Below are positions 32,517 through 40,697 of a stretch of DNA of 42,843 nt, piece after piece. The stretch spans positions 1 through 42,843 of the forward strand of contig JAQGOV010000435.1 in assembly GCA_028293425.1 (NCBI GenBank). Reading direction: 5' to 3'. This stretch comes from Verrucomicrobiales bacterium. Its GTDB lineage: Bacteria; Verrucomicrobiota; Verrucomicrobiia; Limisphaerales; JAQGOV01. The notes beneath the pieces are model-generated. The model was not told where the DNA came from, made no database searches, and worked only from the letters and a program-made list of their open reading frames with translations. The position numbers were made by a program, and so were the translations under genes. The first letter of the stretch is position 1, and each line of letters starts with the position of its first letter.

Positions 32517-33085
32517 GGCTTTTGGCCCTCCAACCTAGGGCGTTCCGGAAGTGGAACATCCTCCAGTTTTGCATGTTGGCTATACTGGAGAGCGCGAATG
32601 TAGGCGGCGATGGCCCAGCGATCCGGCACTTCGACCCGTGAAGCGTAGGAATACATAATGCCGTAACCGTGGGTAATCACGTTGAAGAAATGGCCCGCGG
32701 GCGCTTGCTGCAGCCGCTCGATATGAAAGGAAGGTGGCGGCGGAAAGCCGCGTTGCACAATCATGCCGTTGCCTTCCCCGGTGCGGCCGTGGCACATGGA
32801 ACAGTAGATGTTGAACCGCTCCTGCCCTCGTTCAAGCAACTCCAGGGTGACCGGCATAGGGAGAGCTGTGATGAGGTTGGTGCCGTACTTGCCTTGATAG
32901 AACTGCTGGTTTCCATCCAAATGCCCGCGGGCCACGGTGTAGGCCGGCAGCGGCCGGGCGGAGGAGCCATCTGGAAAAAAGGAAGTGCCTTCCAATGGTT
33001 TGTAGCGACTGCCATTGGTCATGTTCCCACTGCATCCGCAGAGGAAGGCGCAAATCAAAAGGAGTGCCAAGCGCAACGGTTTCAT
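32513..33085 (-). CDS. actE: Alternative complex III monohaem cytochrome c lipoprotein ActE
   Basis: The start is the ATG at 33085, which overlaps the actD stop by 4 bases; the longer frame upstream is actD in another frame. The 190-residue product has a lipoprotein signal (LALLLICAFLCGC, Cys18), then GKYGTNLITALPMPVTLELL, the haem motif CSMCH (95-99) and a likely Met ligand in the GYGIMYSYASRV segment. ActE is the periplasmic haem c subunit that hands electrons to the downstream acceptor, probably the cytochrome domain of coxB here. The ends overlap on both sides, as in the rest of the operon. Confidence 0.92.
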   Translation of the reverse strand: MKPLRLALLLICAFLCGCSGNMTNGSRYKPLEGTSFFPDGSSARPLPAYTVARGHLDGNQQFYQGKYGTNLITALPMPVTLELLERGQERFNIYCSMCHGRTGEGNGMIVQRGFPPPPSFHIERLQQAPAGHFFNVITHGYGIMYSYASRVEVPDRWAIAAYIRALQYSQHAKLEDVPLPERPRLEGQKP

Positions 33086-33615
33086 AAAGGCACCTCCAAA
33101 ACTTCCCGAGCCTGACAGGAGGCGAGAAATTCGCGTGTTTTTTGCAAGTCGAACTTTGGGTCCGTTGATTCGATGCAAAGGAAGAAGCGGTCCACGGAAG
33201 CGCGGGCGAAATCCGCCACGTTGAATACGGGATGGTAGGGTTGGGGCAACTTGTTGAAGATGACCATGCTCAACAAGGCACAAATGGATGCGGAAAGGAT
33301 GGTCAGCTCGAAGGTGATAGGAATAAAGGCCGGCCAGCTATGGAATGGGCGCCCCCCGACATTGATGGGGTAATCTCGCGCGAGTGCATACCATTCCATG
33401 AAGTAACCGCCCAATCCCCCGGTGATTCCGCCGAGCAACACGACCAATGGAACCAAGGTCCTTTTGTGACCGAGCGCTTCAGACAAACCTTCGACGGGAA
33501 AGGGGCTGTAAGCATCCATGCGGCGATAGCCTTGGTCATGAGCTTTCCTGGCCGCAGCCAACAAATGCTCGTGGTCCTCGAACATGGCCAGCATGCCATA
33601 GGAGTTAGCGCTCAC
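33082..33615 (-). CDS. actD: Alternative complex III subunit ActD (DUF3341)
   Basis: 177 residues with two membrane helices (about 54-76 and 100-120) and the DUF3341 pattern: GMLAMFEDHEHLLAAARKAH, RRMDAYSPFPVEGLSEALG and GRPFHSWPAFIPITFELTIL. It starts with GTG at 33615; a strong AAGGAGG lies six bases before it, inside the end of actC, and decides this start over the ATG at 33594. The subunit carries no cofactor in known complexes and is thought to be structural. Overlaps: 11 bases with actC, 4 bases with actE. Confidence 0.94.
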   Translation of the reverse strand: MSANSYGMLAMFEDHEHLLAAARKAHDQGYRRMDAYSPFPVEGLSEALGHKRTLVPLVVLLGGITGGLGGYFMEWYALARDYPINVGGRPFHSWPAFIPITFELTILSASICALLSMVIFNKLPQPYHPVFNVADFARASVDRFFLCIESTDPKFDLQKTREFLASCQAREVLEVPL

Positions 33616-35014
33616 GGGGATCCTCCTTCGCTTCGGAAACGAGTTCCCGCACCTCCGAAATTGAGATGATGGGGAGGAAGCGGATGAACAGGAACAGCAG
33701 GGTGAAAAACAATCCGATGGTTCCCAGGAAAGTGGCCCAATCCCAAATGGTAGGCCAATACATCCCCCAACTTGACGGCACGAAATCGCGATGGAGACTG
33801 GTCACCACGATGACAAAACGCTCCAGCCACATTCCGACATTGACTGAAAAGGCCACCAGGAAAAGGAGCAGTTCGTTTCTGCGGACCCGCTTGGACCAGA
33901 GGGCTTGGGGAATCAGAACATTCGTCAGCATCAAGGCCCAGAAGGCCCAGGCATAAGGACCAAAGGCGCGGTTGAACATCATGTAGCGTTCATAGATTTC
34001 GCCGCTGTACCAGGACATAAACGCCTCCATCATGTAGCCATAGGCGACCATCAAGCCGGTGGCAAGCATCACATTGGCCATGTTGTTGAGATGGCGTTTG
34101 GTGACGAGGCTTTCCAGGTGGTAAAGGCGGCGAATGGGAATGAGGATATTCAAGACCATGGCGAAACCGGAATAGATCGCCCCAGCCACAAAGTAAGGAG
34201 GAAAGATGGTGGAATGCCATCCCGGCAAGATCGCGACGGCGAAATCAAGGCTCACCACGCTGTGGACCGAAAGAACGAGCGGGGTGGCCAGCCCGGCGAG
34301 GAGCAGGTAAGCGGACTGGTGTCGCTGCCAGTGCAGAGCCGAACCGCGCCAGCCCAGCGAGAGCATGCCATAGATGACCTGCCGCCCGCGAGTTTTGGCT
34401 TTATCCCGCAGGGTGGCAAGATCCGGGATGAGGCCGATGTACCAAAAGATGAGCGAAACCGTGAAATAGGTGCTGACAGCAAAAACGTCCCAGACCAGCG
34501 GGCTTCTAAATTGGGGCCAAAGGCCCATGGTATCTGGATAAGGAAAGAGCCAATAAAAGATCCAGGGGCGGCCGAGGTGGAGCAACGGGAAAATACCGGC
34601 ACAAGCGACCGCAAACAAAGTCATGGCTTCGGTAAGGCGGTTGATCGATGTGCGCCATTTTTGCAGGAGAAGCAGGAGGATGGCGGAAATAAAAGTGCCT
34701 GCATGGCCGATTCCAATCCACCAAACAAAATTCACGATGGCGAAACCCCAGGCCACCGGAATATTGATGCCCCAAATGCCGACCCCTTTTGCGAGCAGAT
34801 AAGCAACGGCGTAGAGGAAAACCATGAGGAGCGCAAAGGCGAGCCCGAAGCCAATCCACCAGGCGCGCGGCTGCTTGCGACCGAGAGAGATGGACCCAAT
34901 GGTATCAGTGACTGACGCATAGGTTTCCCCACGGCCGAGCAGGCGGGCCGGGTAACCGAGAGGAGTCAACTCGGTTCCCGGCTTGCTGGACGATTGTTTG
35001 GTGTTCTCGGACAT
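33605..35014 (-). CDS. actC: Alternative complex III quinol-binding membrane subunit ActC (NrfD family)
   Basis: 469 residues, about ten membrane helices, member of the NrfD/PsrC family. Recognisable segments are FVWWIGIGHAGTFISAILLL, AVACAGIFPLLHLGRPWIFY, SPLVWDVFAVSTYFTVSLIF, VSLDFAVAILPGWHSTIFPP and FVIVVTSLHRDFVPSSWGMY. This subunit is the likely site of menaquinol oxidation in the complex, next to the iron-sulfur subunit ActB. It starts one base inside the actB stop (35014) and ends 11 bases into actD. Length and helix number are normal for the family. Confidence 0.95.
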   Translation of the reverse strand: MSENTKQSSSKPGTELTPLGYPARLLGRGETYASVTDTIGSISLGRKQPRAWWIGFGLAFALLMVFLYAVAYLLAKGVGIWGINIPVAWGFAIVNFVWWIGIGHAGTFISAILLLLLQKWRTSINRLTEAMTLFAVACAGIFPLLHLGRPWIFYWLFPYPDTMGLWPQFRSPLVWDVFAVSTYFTVSLIFWYIGLIPDLATLRDKAKTRGRQVIYGMLSLGWRGSALHWQRHQSAYLLLAGLATPLVLSVHSVVSLDFAVAILPGWHSTIFPPYFVAGAIYSGFAMVLNILIPIRRLYHLESLVTKRHLNNMANVMLATGLMVAYGYMMEAFMSWYSGEIYERYMMFNRAFGPYAWAFWALMLTNVLIPQALWSKRVRRNELLLFLVAFSVNVGMWLERFVIVVTSLHRDFVPSSWGMYWPTIWDWATFLGTIGLFFTLLFLFIRFLPIISISEVRELVSEAKEDPRER

Positions 35015-38000
35015 CAGGCAAGAGCGGGGTTAGGGTTGCGAACCTTGGCCAGGTAAGTGGTGCGAGGGAAGGTGTTCAACTCACCGAGCATCGAATAGTT
35101 TAGAGGTGTTTGCTTGAGCTTCATGACCCGGCTATTCGGGTCTCGCAAATTACCAAAGACAATGGCATCGGCAGGGCAGGCCTGGGCGCATGCGGTGGTT
35201 ACTTCGCCGTCGCGAATGGGGCGGTTTTCCTTGTCGGCTTCGATGCGGGCAGCCTGGATGCGCTGCACACAATAGGTGCATTTTTCCATTACCCCGCGGG
35301 TGCGAACGGTAACCTCCGGATTGTGCATCAATTGCAGGGACGGAGTTTTACGGTCGGAATACTGGAGGAAGTTAAACCGGCGCACTTTGTAGGGGCAGTT
35401 ATTGGAACAGTAGCGGGTGCCGATGCAGCGATTGTAAACCTGCAGGTTCAAACCTTCGGCATTGTGCAAAGTGGCCTCGACCGGGCAGACCAATTCGCAG
35501 GGAGCCGTTTCACAATGCATGCATGGAACCGGCTGATGAGCCATTTCAGGATTTTTGGGTGTTCCCCGAAAATAGGTGTCGACTCGGATCCATTGCATCT
35601 CGCGTCCGCGCAAGACCTGGTCTTTGCCAACGACCGGGATGTTGTTTTCGGCGTAGCAGGCCATATTGCAGGCCCCACAGCCGATGCACGCGTTTAGATC
35701 GATGACCATGCCCCAAGCCGCGTCTGATTTGCTTTGCGCCGTCAGATTGTAAAGGCTCGGCTTTGGCTTCTCTCCCTCTCCATGGGCAAAGGTCGGATTG
35801 TTTTTGTATACTTCAAAAGTTGCCTCGCGAAAGACATCTCTCCCATGGAGAGATTGGTGCTGCTGGGTGCCAGCCAATTTGTAGTGGCCGTTGATCCTCT
35901 TCAGTTCAAGGCCGGGGCTCGACCAGGGTGCATCCGAGGTGCGTAAGGCATACGCGTTAAAGCCAGTGTTCCGGCCCACCGTTCCGATGTTTTCTCGCCC
36001 ATAACCAAAGTGCATAGTAACCGATTGCTCGGGATGTCCGGGCACAATCCAGCATGGAACTCGCAAGGTGCGTCCTTTGCGACCAACCTCCAGCATGTCG
36101 CCATTCGACACAGTGAGCTTTTCCGCGAGGGACGGGCTGATATGCAGTGCATTGTCCCAGGTAAGCTTCGTGATGGGTTTGGGAAGTTCCTGGAGCCACG
36201 CATTGTTGGCAAATCTCCCATCCCAGATGGTCGGATCCGGCGCGAAGGAAATTTCCAGGCCCTGATTTGCTGAAGGTGCCGGTGAAGGGGCCTGGGCGTC
36301 GGGCCTGATTTGAACTTGCCTGGGAGGAAAAGCGCTATTTTCGATCAAGCCATCGTGCAACGCTTTCCGCCAGCCTTTCTCAAAGTCCGGCCATCGCTTT
36401 TGTGCGATCCAGTGGTCCCGCACAATGTCATAGGCCGTACGCCCAGATTCGGGAGCGATGATGCCTTCCAAGACCTCCAGGGCGGTGCGGCCTCCATAGA
36501 GCGGATCAATCAACGGCTGTTGTATGGAAGCTGTTCCGTCCAGAGCCCGTGCATCTCCCCAGCTCTCGAGATAATGAGCTTCCGGGATGTGCCAGTGGGC
36601 GTATCGTGACGTTTCATCCTCATTGAGCCCGAGGTGTACGACGGTTTTCACTTTCCCCAGCGCTTCGCCAAAATTCAAATCTGCCGGAGCCGTGAACACC
36701 GGGTTCGTTCCCAGAATAACAAGCACCTCCACCGATTCCTTACCCATCGCTTCGGTGAGTTCCCGCACAGATTTTAGTTGTTCCCAGGGGCTGGCGGCGA
36801 CGGGGTCCGTGAACGTAATGGTTTGGCCGATGTTGGCGAGGGCCTGGTTGATCCGATGGGCGAGCACGTGTACAGCGGGTGGCTGCTGTTCGCCGGCGAG
36901 CACCAGGCTGGCCCCGCGGTTCTTTTGCAAATCGCCCGCCACTGCCTGAATCCATTGACTGTATGGACCAGCAGAATTCCGAGCCTGATTCTGGGTGCCA
37001 ATCGCCTCCGCGAGCGCAGCTGCAAACTGTGGAATCTCGCTGGGAGCCACGGGCAAACGGTGGTCGGCCACACTCCCGGTAATGGTGACCTGGCTCTCGA
37101 CGACGTACAACCGGTTCATGGTGGGGTTGCCCGTTGAATGAACTTTCCTGCCTAAAGCGAACTGCCTGGCATAGCGGAGGCTGCCGGGGTGTGTCCCGAG
37201 GAAATCTGAATCGAGGGAAACGATAACTTTTGCTTTATCGATGTGGTGCTGAGCTTCCACCACCTCACCGAAGGCGGAGCGTGCGCCTTCGTAAAGATTT
37301 TCCCGCGTGACGGGTTCATAAGAATGCCAGTGGGCCTGCGGGTATTGTTTGAGAAGACTTTGAATTTGGGCGGTGAGGGCAGGGGAGGTGATCGTTTCCG
37401 TCAGGATGCGCAAGCCGGCCCCTCCTTTGGAGCGTTGCTGTTGCATGGCTGTTCGCATTTGGGAGGTGAATGCTGCCCAGGAACTGTTCTCGCCAACATG
37501 GAGGATTGCTTTGCTGCGGCCGGGATCGTAAAGGTCCAGCAGGCTGGCTTGATGAAACACATTTGTTCCTCCGAGGCTGAACGGGTGCTCGGGATTACCT
37601 TCGACTTTTACGGGGCGCCCCTCGCGGCTCCTCACCAGCAACCCTGTCGCGTAGCCGCCAAGTGTCATGGCCGTGGCGAAGAATAGAGGACGACCTAAAA
37701 GCATTTGCTCTGGCTGAGCGACGTAAGGGACAATCTTTTCGTTCGGTTGACGTTGCGTACATCCAGACCAGCCCGCCAAAGCAATGGATGCTGTCATGAG
37801 GCTGAGAAAACGCCGCCGGCTCACCGGATCGGGCCATTCGTTGGCTTGTGAGGGGAACTCGCGCTCGACAAAGCTCTTGAACTCGAGGGTTTCGGCCAAT
37901 TCCTCCAGGCTTTTCCAATAATCTGCTTTCTTTTCTCCAGCGAGTTTTGCCCGGATGAGTTCCCAATCCAGGCCAGCCGGTGGCTGGGGTTTATCAAGCG

Positions 38001-38022
38001 GTATAGAGGAAATTGTTTTCAT
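35014..38022 (-). CDS. actB: Alternative complex III iron-sulfur subunit ActB
   Basis: I start at the ATG at 38022, where actA ends as TAATG, rather than seven codons upstream. The 1002-residue protein has a twin-arginine motif near 70 (SRRRFLSLMTASIALAGWSG). A molybdopterin-oxidoreductase-like part (about 90-730; EGNPEHPFSLGGTNVF, IVSLDSDFLGTH, ILGTNPVFTAPADL) is known to lack the cofactor in this complex. A PsrB-like ferredoxin part from about 775 has CIGCGACNMAC, CMHCETAPCELVCPVEA, CIGTRYCSNNCPYKVRR, CTYC and CAQACPADAI, enough cysteines for four clusters. It passes electrons from quinol to the haems of ActA/ActE. It overlaps actA and actC by one base each. Confidence 0.95.
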   Translation of the reverse strand: MKTISSIPLDKPQPPAGLDWELIRAKLAGEKKADYWKSLEELAETLEFKSFVEREFPSQANEWPDPVSRRRFLSLMTASIALAGWSGCTQRQPNEKIVPYVAQPEQMLLGRPLFFATAMTLGGYATGLLVRSREGRPVKVEGNPEHPFSLGGTNVFHQASLLDLYDPGRSKAILHVGENSSWAAFTSQMRTAMQQQRSKGGAGLRILTETITSPALTAQIQSLLKQYPQAHWHSYEPVTRENLYEGARSAFGEVVEAQHHIDKAKVIVSLDSDFLGTHPGSLRYARQFALGRKVHSTGNPTMNRLYVVESQVTITGSVADHRLPVAPSEIPQFAAALAEAIGTQNQARNSAGPYSQWIQAVAGDLQKNRGASLVLAGEQQPPAVHVLAHRINQALANIGQTITFTDPVAASPWEQLKSVRELTEAMGKESVEVLVILGTNPVFTAPADLNFGEALGKVKTVVHLGLNEDETSRYAHWHIPEAHYLESWGDARALDGTASIQQPLIDPLYGGRTALEVLEGIIAPESGRTAYDIVRDHWIAQKRWPDFEKGWRKALHDGLIENSAFPPRQVQIRPDAQAPSPAPSANQGLEISFAPDPTIWDGRFANNAWLQELPKPITKLTWDNALHISPSLAEKLTVSNGDMLEVGRKGRTLRVPCWIVPGHPEQSVTMHFGYGRENIGTVGRNTGFNAYALRTSDAPWSSPGLELKRINGHYKLAGTQQHQSLHGRDVFREATFEVYKNNPTFAHGEGEKPKPSLYNLTAQSKSDAAWGMVIDLNACIGCGACNMACYAENNIPVVGKDQVLRGREMQWIRVDTYFRGTPKNPEMAHQPVPCMHCETAPCELVCPVEATLHNAEGLNLQVYNRCIGTRYCSNNCPYKVRRFNFLQYSDRKTPSLQLMHNPEVTVRTRGVMEKCTYCVQRIQAARIEADKENRPIRDGEVTTACAQACPADAIVFGNLRDPNSRVMKLKQTPLNYSMLGELNTFPRTTYLAKVRNPNPALA

Positions 38023-38678
38023 TACCGATGGCACACATTGCATTCGCTCAATCGCCAGGATTGGATGTGGTTCTGTTCGACCAGTTTTCGTCCATCTGCG
38101 ATTTGATTAGGAGTAGGCACCCAGGCCATGTTGAAGACCTGTTCGCGCGGCCGGACAAATTTCTCCGGTTGCCGGTGGCAATCGAGGCACCATTTCATGT
38201 ACAGGGTTTGGTCCTTCCAAACTAATGGCATCCGGTCGACCCGGCCATGGCAGGTGGAACAGCCGACACCCTTCTGGACATGAATGCTGTGTTCGAAGTA
38301 GACAAAGTCCGGGAGGTCATGGACGCGATTCCATTGGAGGGGCTGCCGCCGGGCGAGACTCTGACGTACCGGTTCCAAGATAGGCGCGTCGGTCCAGATT
38401 TGAGAATGGCAGGTCATGCACGTTTCGGTGGGAGGCATGCCGGCGAAGGAAGACTTCTCAACCGAGGTATGACAGTATCTGCAGTCAATGCCTAAGCCAC
38501 TGTAATGGTGCTGGTGGCTGAACATGACCGGCTGTTCCTGGGGCATAGCTACTTTGGTGACCAGGGGAGACCAGAAAACCGTATGCAGCGCCCATCCAGA
38601 GAGGCAGAGAAGTAACATCATTCCCACCACCGTTGCACGTGCGATGGTGTTGTACTTGCGCTTGAATATCTGTGGCAT
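38022..38678 (-). CDS. actA: Alternative complex III pentahaem cytochrome c ActA
   Basis: 218 residues with one N-terminal anchor (about 13-34) and five CxxCH haem motifs: CRYCH (66-70), CMTCH (87-91), CSTCH (140-144), CLDCH (164-168) and CNVCH (213-217, at the very end). Extra His residues (SHQHHYSGLG, FEHSIHVQKG) can serve as distal ligands. Five haems and about 220 residues equal the known ActA of Rhodothermus marinus. As first gene of the twelve-gene act-cox operon it marks the operon promoter, which must lie in 38679-38982. It ends TAATG with actB. Confidence 0.95.
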   Translation of the reverse strand: MPQIFKRKYNTIARATVVGMMLLLCLSGWALHTVFWSPLVTKVAMPQEQPVMFSHQHHYSGLGIDCRYCHTSVEKSSFAGMPPTETCMTCHSQIWTDAPILEPVRQSLARRQPLQWNRVHDLPDFVYFEHSIHVQKGVGCSTCHGRVDRMPLVWKDQTLYMKWCLDCHRQPEKFVRPREQVFNMAWVPTPNQIADGRKLVEQNHIQSWRLSECNVCHR

Positions 38679-38982
38679 CGCCTGTTTCCCGAAAAGACCC
38701 CAAATCTCAATGCCTTATCACTTGAACCGGCTGACGTTTAGTTAACCACACTCGGAATTTGACGACTTTGGGGGGTTCGCCCCATGAGAAGTAGGGAATA
38801 GAAGAAACTACGTGGTGCACGGGAGCCGAACAGCCGTCAGGCAAGGTCTCACTCCCACGCGAGCTAAGAGAAGGAGTTTAGAACGCGCTGAATTGATTTC
38901 GTTGCTCACTCAGTCGATGTTTCAATGAGAGGGAAACCCATGGAGAACATTTTAGAGCATCACAAAGAAAAGCGAGGTTGTT
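38679..38982. other. Divergent intergenic region between act-cox operon and PfpI-like gene
   Basis: These 304 bases hold no convincing gene and must carry the promoter of the twelve-gene respiratory operon (minus strand) and that of the DJ-1/PfpI gene (plus strand). I cannot point to a clear -35/-10 pair on either strand. A short G-run followed by ttcg and a C-run near 38769-38783 can form a small hairpin. A tiny frame (38940-38993, 17 codons) overlaps the start of the next gene; see rejected items. Confidence 0.5.
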
Positions 38983-39585
38983 ATGGCGGATGAATTAAAA
39001 GGAAAGAAAGTGGCGATTCTAGTGGAAAACGGGTTTGAAGAAGTAGAAATGACCGAGCCCCGGAAAGCACTGGATCAGGCAGGCGCGCAGACGGTTCTGG
39101 TTTCTCCGGTGCAAGGTGAGGTGAAGGCGTGGGCGCATACAGAGTGGGGTGGGCGTTACAAGGTGGATCAACCCTTGGAGCAAGCGAGCCCTGAGAAATT
39201 TGACGCACTTTTGCTTCCAGGAGGGGTGTTAAATCCTGACAAGCTGCGCATCAATGATAAGGCGGTGCAGTTTGTGAAATCATTTTATAATTCCGGAAAA
39301 CCGATCGCGGCCATTTGTCATGGACCCTGGACATTGATTAATGCTGGCGGGGTGCAGGGTCATCGTATGACATCGTACCCGTCCATTCGACTGGATTTGG
39401 AAAATGCTGGAGCGGAATGGGTGGATGAGGAGGTTGTGACAGACCATGGGCTAGTCACAAGTCGCAAACCTGATGATATTCCTGCATTCAACAAAAAAAT
39501 GATTGAGGAATTTCGCGAAGGAGTTCATGCATCCCGAAAGGCAGGAGCTTCCCAGAGGCAGTCGGCAGCAGCCGCAACGCGATAA
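38983..39585 (+). CDS. DJ-1/PfpI-family protein (general stress protein / deglycase-like)
   Basis: 200 residues, a complete DJ-1/PfpI fold: KKVAILVENGFEEVEMTEPR with the acidic residue of the active site near 19, FDALLLPGG (73-81), and the nucleophile elbow AAICHGPW with Cys112-His113. The segment KVDQPLEQASPEKFDALLLP and the ending FNKKMIEEF match bacterial YhbO/PfpI types. These are variously described as stress proteins, proteases or glyoxalase-III/deglycase enzymes; the exact activity is debated. About 15 extra residues at the C-terminus (SRKAGASQRQSAAAATR) are basic and Ala-rich. It stands as a single gene divergent from the respiratory operon. Confidence 0.9.
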   Translation: MADELKGKKVAILVENGFEEVEMTEPRKALDQAGAQTVLVSPVQGEVKAWAHTEWGGRYKVDQPLEQASPEKFDALLLPGGVLNPDKLRINDKAVQFVKSFYNSGKPIAAICHGPWTLINAGGVQGHRMTSYPSIRLDLENAGAEWVDEEVVTDHGLVTSRKPDDIPAFNKKMIEEFREGVHASRKAGASQRQSAAAATR

Positions 39586-39672
39586 CATAACCGCTGGACC
39601 GTGCCCTGGGTTGTTCACCTCGGCGGGTCGTACGGGGGTGTGCGTTGAGGTGACCAAAAAATATTAAAGGAT

Positions 39673-39679
39673 AGGAGGT
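39673..39679 (+). promoter_or_regulatory. Perfect Shine-Dalgarno site for a 30-residue protein
   Basis: AGGAGGT lies four bases before the ATG at 39684. Few other genes in this window show such a full match, so this decides that the very short frame behind it is translated. Confidence 0.75.
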
Positions 39680-39683
39680 AAAC

Positions 39684-39776
39684 ATGTTATTACTCTGGCT
39701 GATTCCATTGGGCATTGTTGTTTTCATTTTCTTTGTGCTCCTGGTGAGAAGGATTACGCGGGATACTCCCGATTGA
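39684..39776 (+). CDS. Small single-helix membrane protein (30 residues)
   Basis: The frame ATG (39684) to TGA (39774-39776) encodes a 30-residue peptide. It has a hydrophobic helix, LLLWLIPLGIVVFIFFVLLV (residues 2-21), followed by a positively charged end (RRITRDTPD), so by the positive-inside rule the C-terminus should face the cytoplasm. It has a perfect Shine-Dalgarno sequence, and an intrinsic terminator lies about 110 bases after the stop. This forms a tiny transcription unit between the DJ-1/PfpI gene and the superoxide dismutase gene. Proteins of this kind often tune a larger membrane complex or act in stress; the partner is not evident here. It matches no family I know. Confidence 0.7.
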   Translation: MLLLWLIPLGIVVFIFFVLLVRRITRDTPD

Positions 39777-39800
39777 GAAAAACCGGGACGGGGATGAAAC

Positions 39801-39862
39801 TGTGCCATGGGGAAAATTAAAACTCACGTCTCGGGGCACAAATGTTTTGATACTTTTGTGCC
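39801..39862 (+). ncRNA. Possible structured RNA with mutually exclusive hairpins
   Basis: GGCACAAA (39835-39842) and TTTGTGCC (39855-39862) form an exact 8-base stem with a 12-base loop. TGTGCC at 39801-39806 can instead pair with GGCACA at 39835-39840, so two hairpins compete for one strand. About 20 bases later comes an intrinsic terminator. The arrangement could be the 3' region of the small-protein message, a small RNA, or a switch. I recognise no known riboswitch class. Confidence 0.35.
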
Positions 39863-39884
39863 GATCAACGCCTCACCGCTTTCC

Positions 39885-39908
39885 CCGGACGGCTGTGTCC
39901 GGTTTTTT
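39885..39908 (+). terminator. Rho-independent terminator
   Basis: CCGGAC (39885-39890), a six-base loop, GTCCGG (39897-39902), then six T (39903-39908). This is a textbook intrinsic terminator reading on the plus strand. It would end the transcript of the 30-residue membrane protein, and perhaps of the DJ-1/PfpI gene, 89 bases before the superoxide dismutase start, so sodC probably has its own promoter. Confidence 0.85.
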
Positions 39909-39997
39909 GTTCTTCGGTCCAGCCCGCCCCCGTGTAAACCCGCGAAGCACGCGTGCCAGAAAACGGGACCAGCCCTTCGCAAAGCGAAATAAGAGTT

Positions 39998-40582
39998 ATG
40001 AAAATACCTGCTCAAACCAGCATTGCTGCTGCTATGCTGTTGCTCATCAACCTGACTGCCTGCCAAACCCGACCGGCTCCCAACGTTTCGGTGACGGCAC
40101 CGCCTTCTTCCTCCGTGCTTGCGGCGGGGATTCGGGCTGCTTCAGCGCAACTTAATCCCACCCAAGGAAGCACTGTGAGGGGAAAAGTATCCTTTACCCG
40201 GGTAGAGAATGGCATCCGCGTGGTTGCCGATGTGACAGGGCTCACACCCGGGCCGCATGGCTTTCACGTGCATGAAAAGGGTGACTGCTCGGCGGCGGAT
40301 GGCAGTTCAGCAGGGGCTCATTTCAATCCCTACGGAACCCCACACGGCGACTTGCATGCGGACCAGAGGCATGTCGGCGATTTTGGAAATTTAGTCGCGG
40401 ATAATTCGGGGACTGCACACGTGGATTTCGTTGATGTTCGGATCGCATTCGAAGGGCTGGCGTCCATCCTAGGCAAAGCAGTCATTGTGCATGCTAACCC
40501 GGATGACCTGGTGTCGCAGCCGGCGGGGAATGCCGGGCCTCGGGCAGCTTGTGGAGTGATTGAGCCGGTTCCTGGCCATTAG
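39998..40582 (+). CDS. sodC: Cu/Zn superoxide dismutase, lipoprotein
   Basis: I start at the ATG at 39998, after which a lipoprotein signal follows directly (lipobox LTAC, Cys22); the longer frame adds 15 residues without purpose. The 194-residue protein keeps every metal ligand: copper His90, His92 and His165 with bridging His108, and zinc His116, His125 and Asp128. The disulphide pair is Cys97 and Cys185. Motifs are GPHGFHVHEKGDC (85-97), GAHFNPYGTPHGDLHADQRH and GKAVIVHAN. It converts superoxide to peroxide and oxygen outside the cytoplasm, anchored to a membrane. Length is normal. A basal role beside a large aerobic respiratory operon makes sense, though no shared regulation is visible. 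Confidence 0.95.
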   Translation: MKIPAQTSIAAAMLLLINLTACQTRPAPNVSVTAPPSSSVLAAGIRAASAQLNPTQGSTVRGKVSFTRVENGIRVVADVTGLTPGPHGFHVHEKGDCSAADGSSAGAHFNPYGTPHGDLHADQRHVGDFGNLVADNSGTAHVDFVDVRIAFEGLASILGKAVIVHANPDDLVSQPAGNAGPRAACGVIEPVPGH

Positions 40583-40697
40583 GAACAGCAAGCGTCGTCG
40601 AGGGATGGTGCTGAGGGTTGGAAATAGGTATCCGTGCCTATTGCTGTCGCGCCAATAGCCTTGCCTGATGGCCGGTTCAGCAATAATCTCGGCGGTC

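Noticed and set aside
33905-34915. A 336-codon open frame on the plus strand, antisense to actC
   Set aside because: The product is polar, without any domain, and lies wholly within a clear NrfD-family gene. The long frame follows from the codon use of the real gene.
38940-38993. A 17-codon frame with a fair AGAGGG ribosome site overlapping the start of the DJ-1/PfpI gene, possible leader peptide
   Set aside because: Too short, no run of a regulatory amino acid and no attenuator hairpins; chance is the simpler explanation.
39615-39653. Hairpin TCACCTC / GAGGTGA after the DJ-1/PfpI gene as a terminator
   Set aside because: The loop is 25 bases and no T-run follows on the plus strand; A-rich sequence follows instead.
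39802-40155. A 117-codon frame across the hairpins, terminator and sodC start
   Set aside because: It runs through a strong terminator and overlaps the signal peptide region of sodC in another frame; the product has no features.
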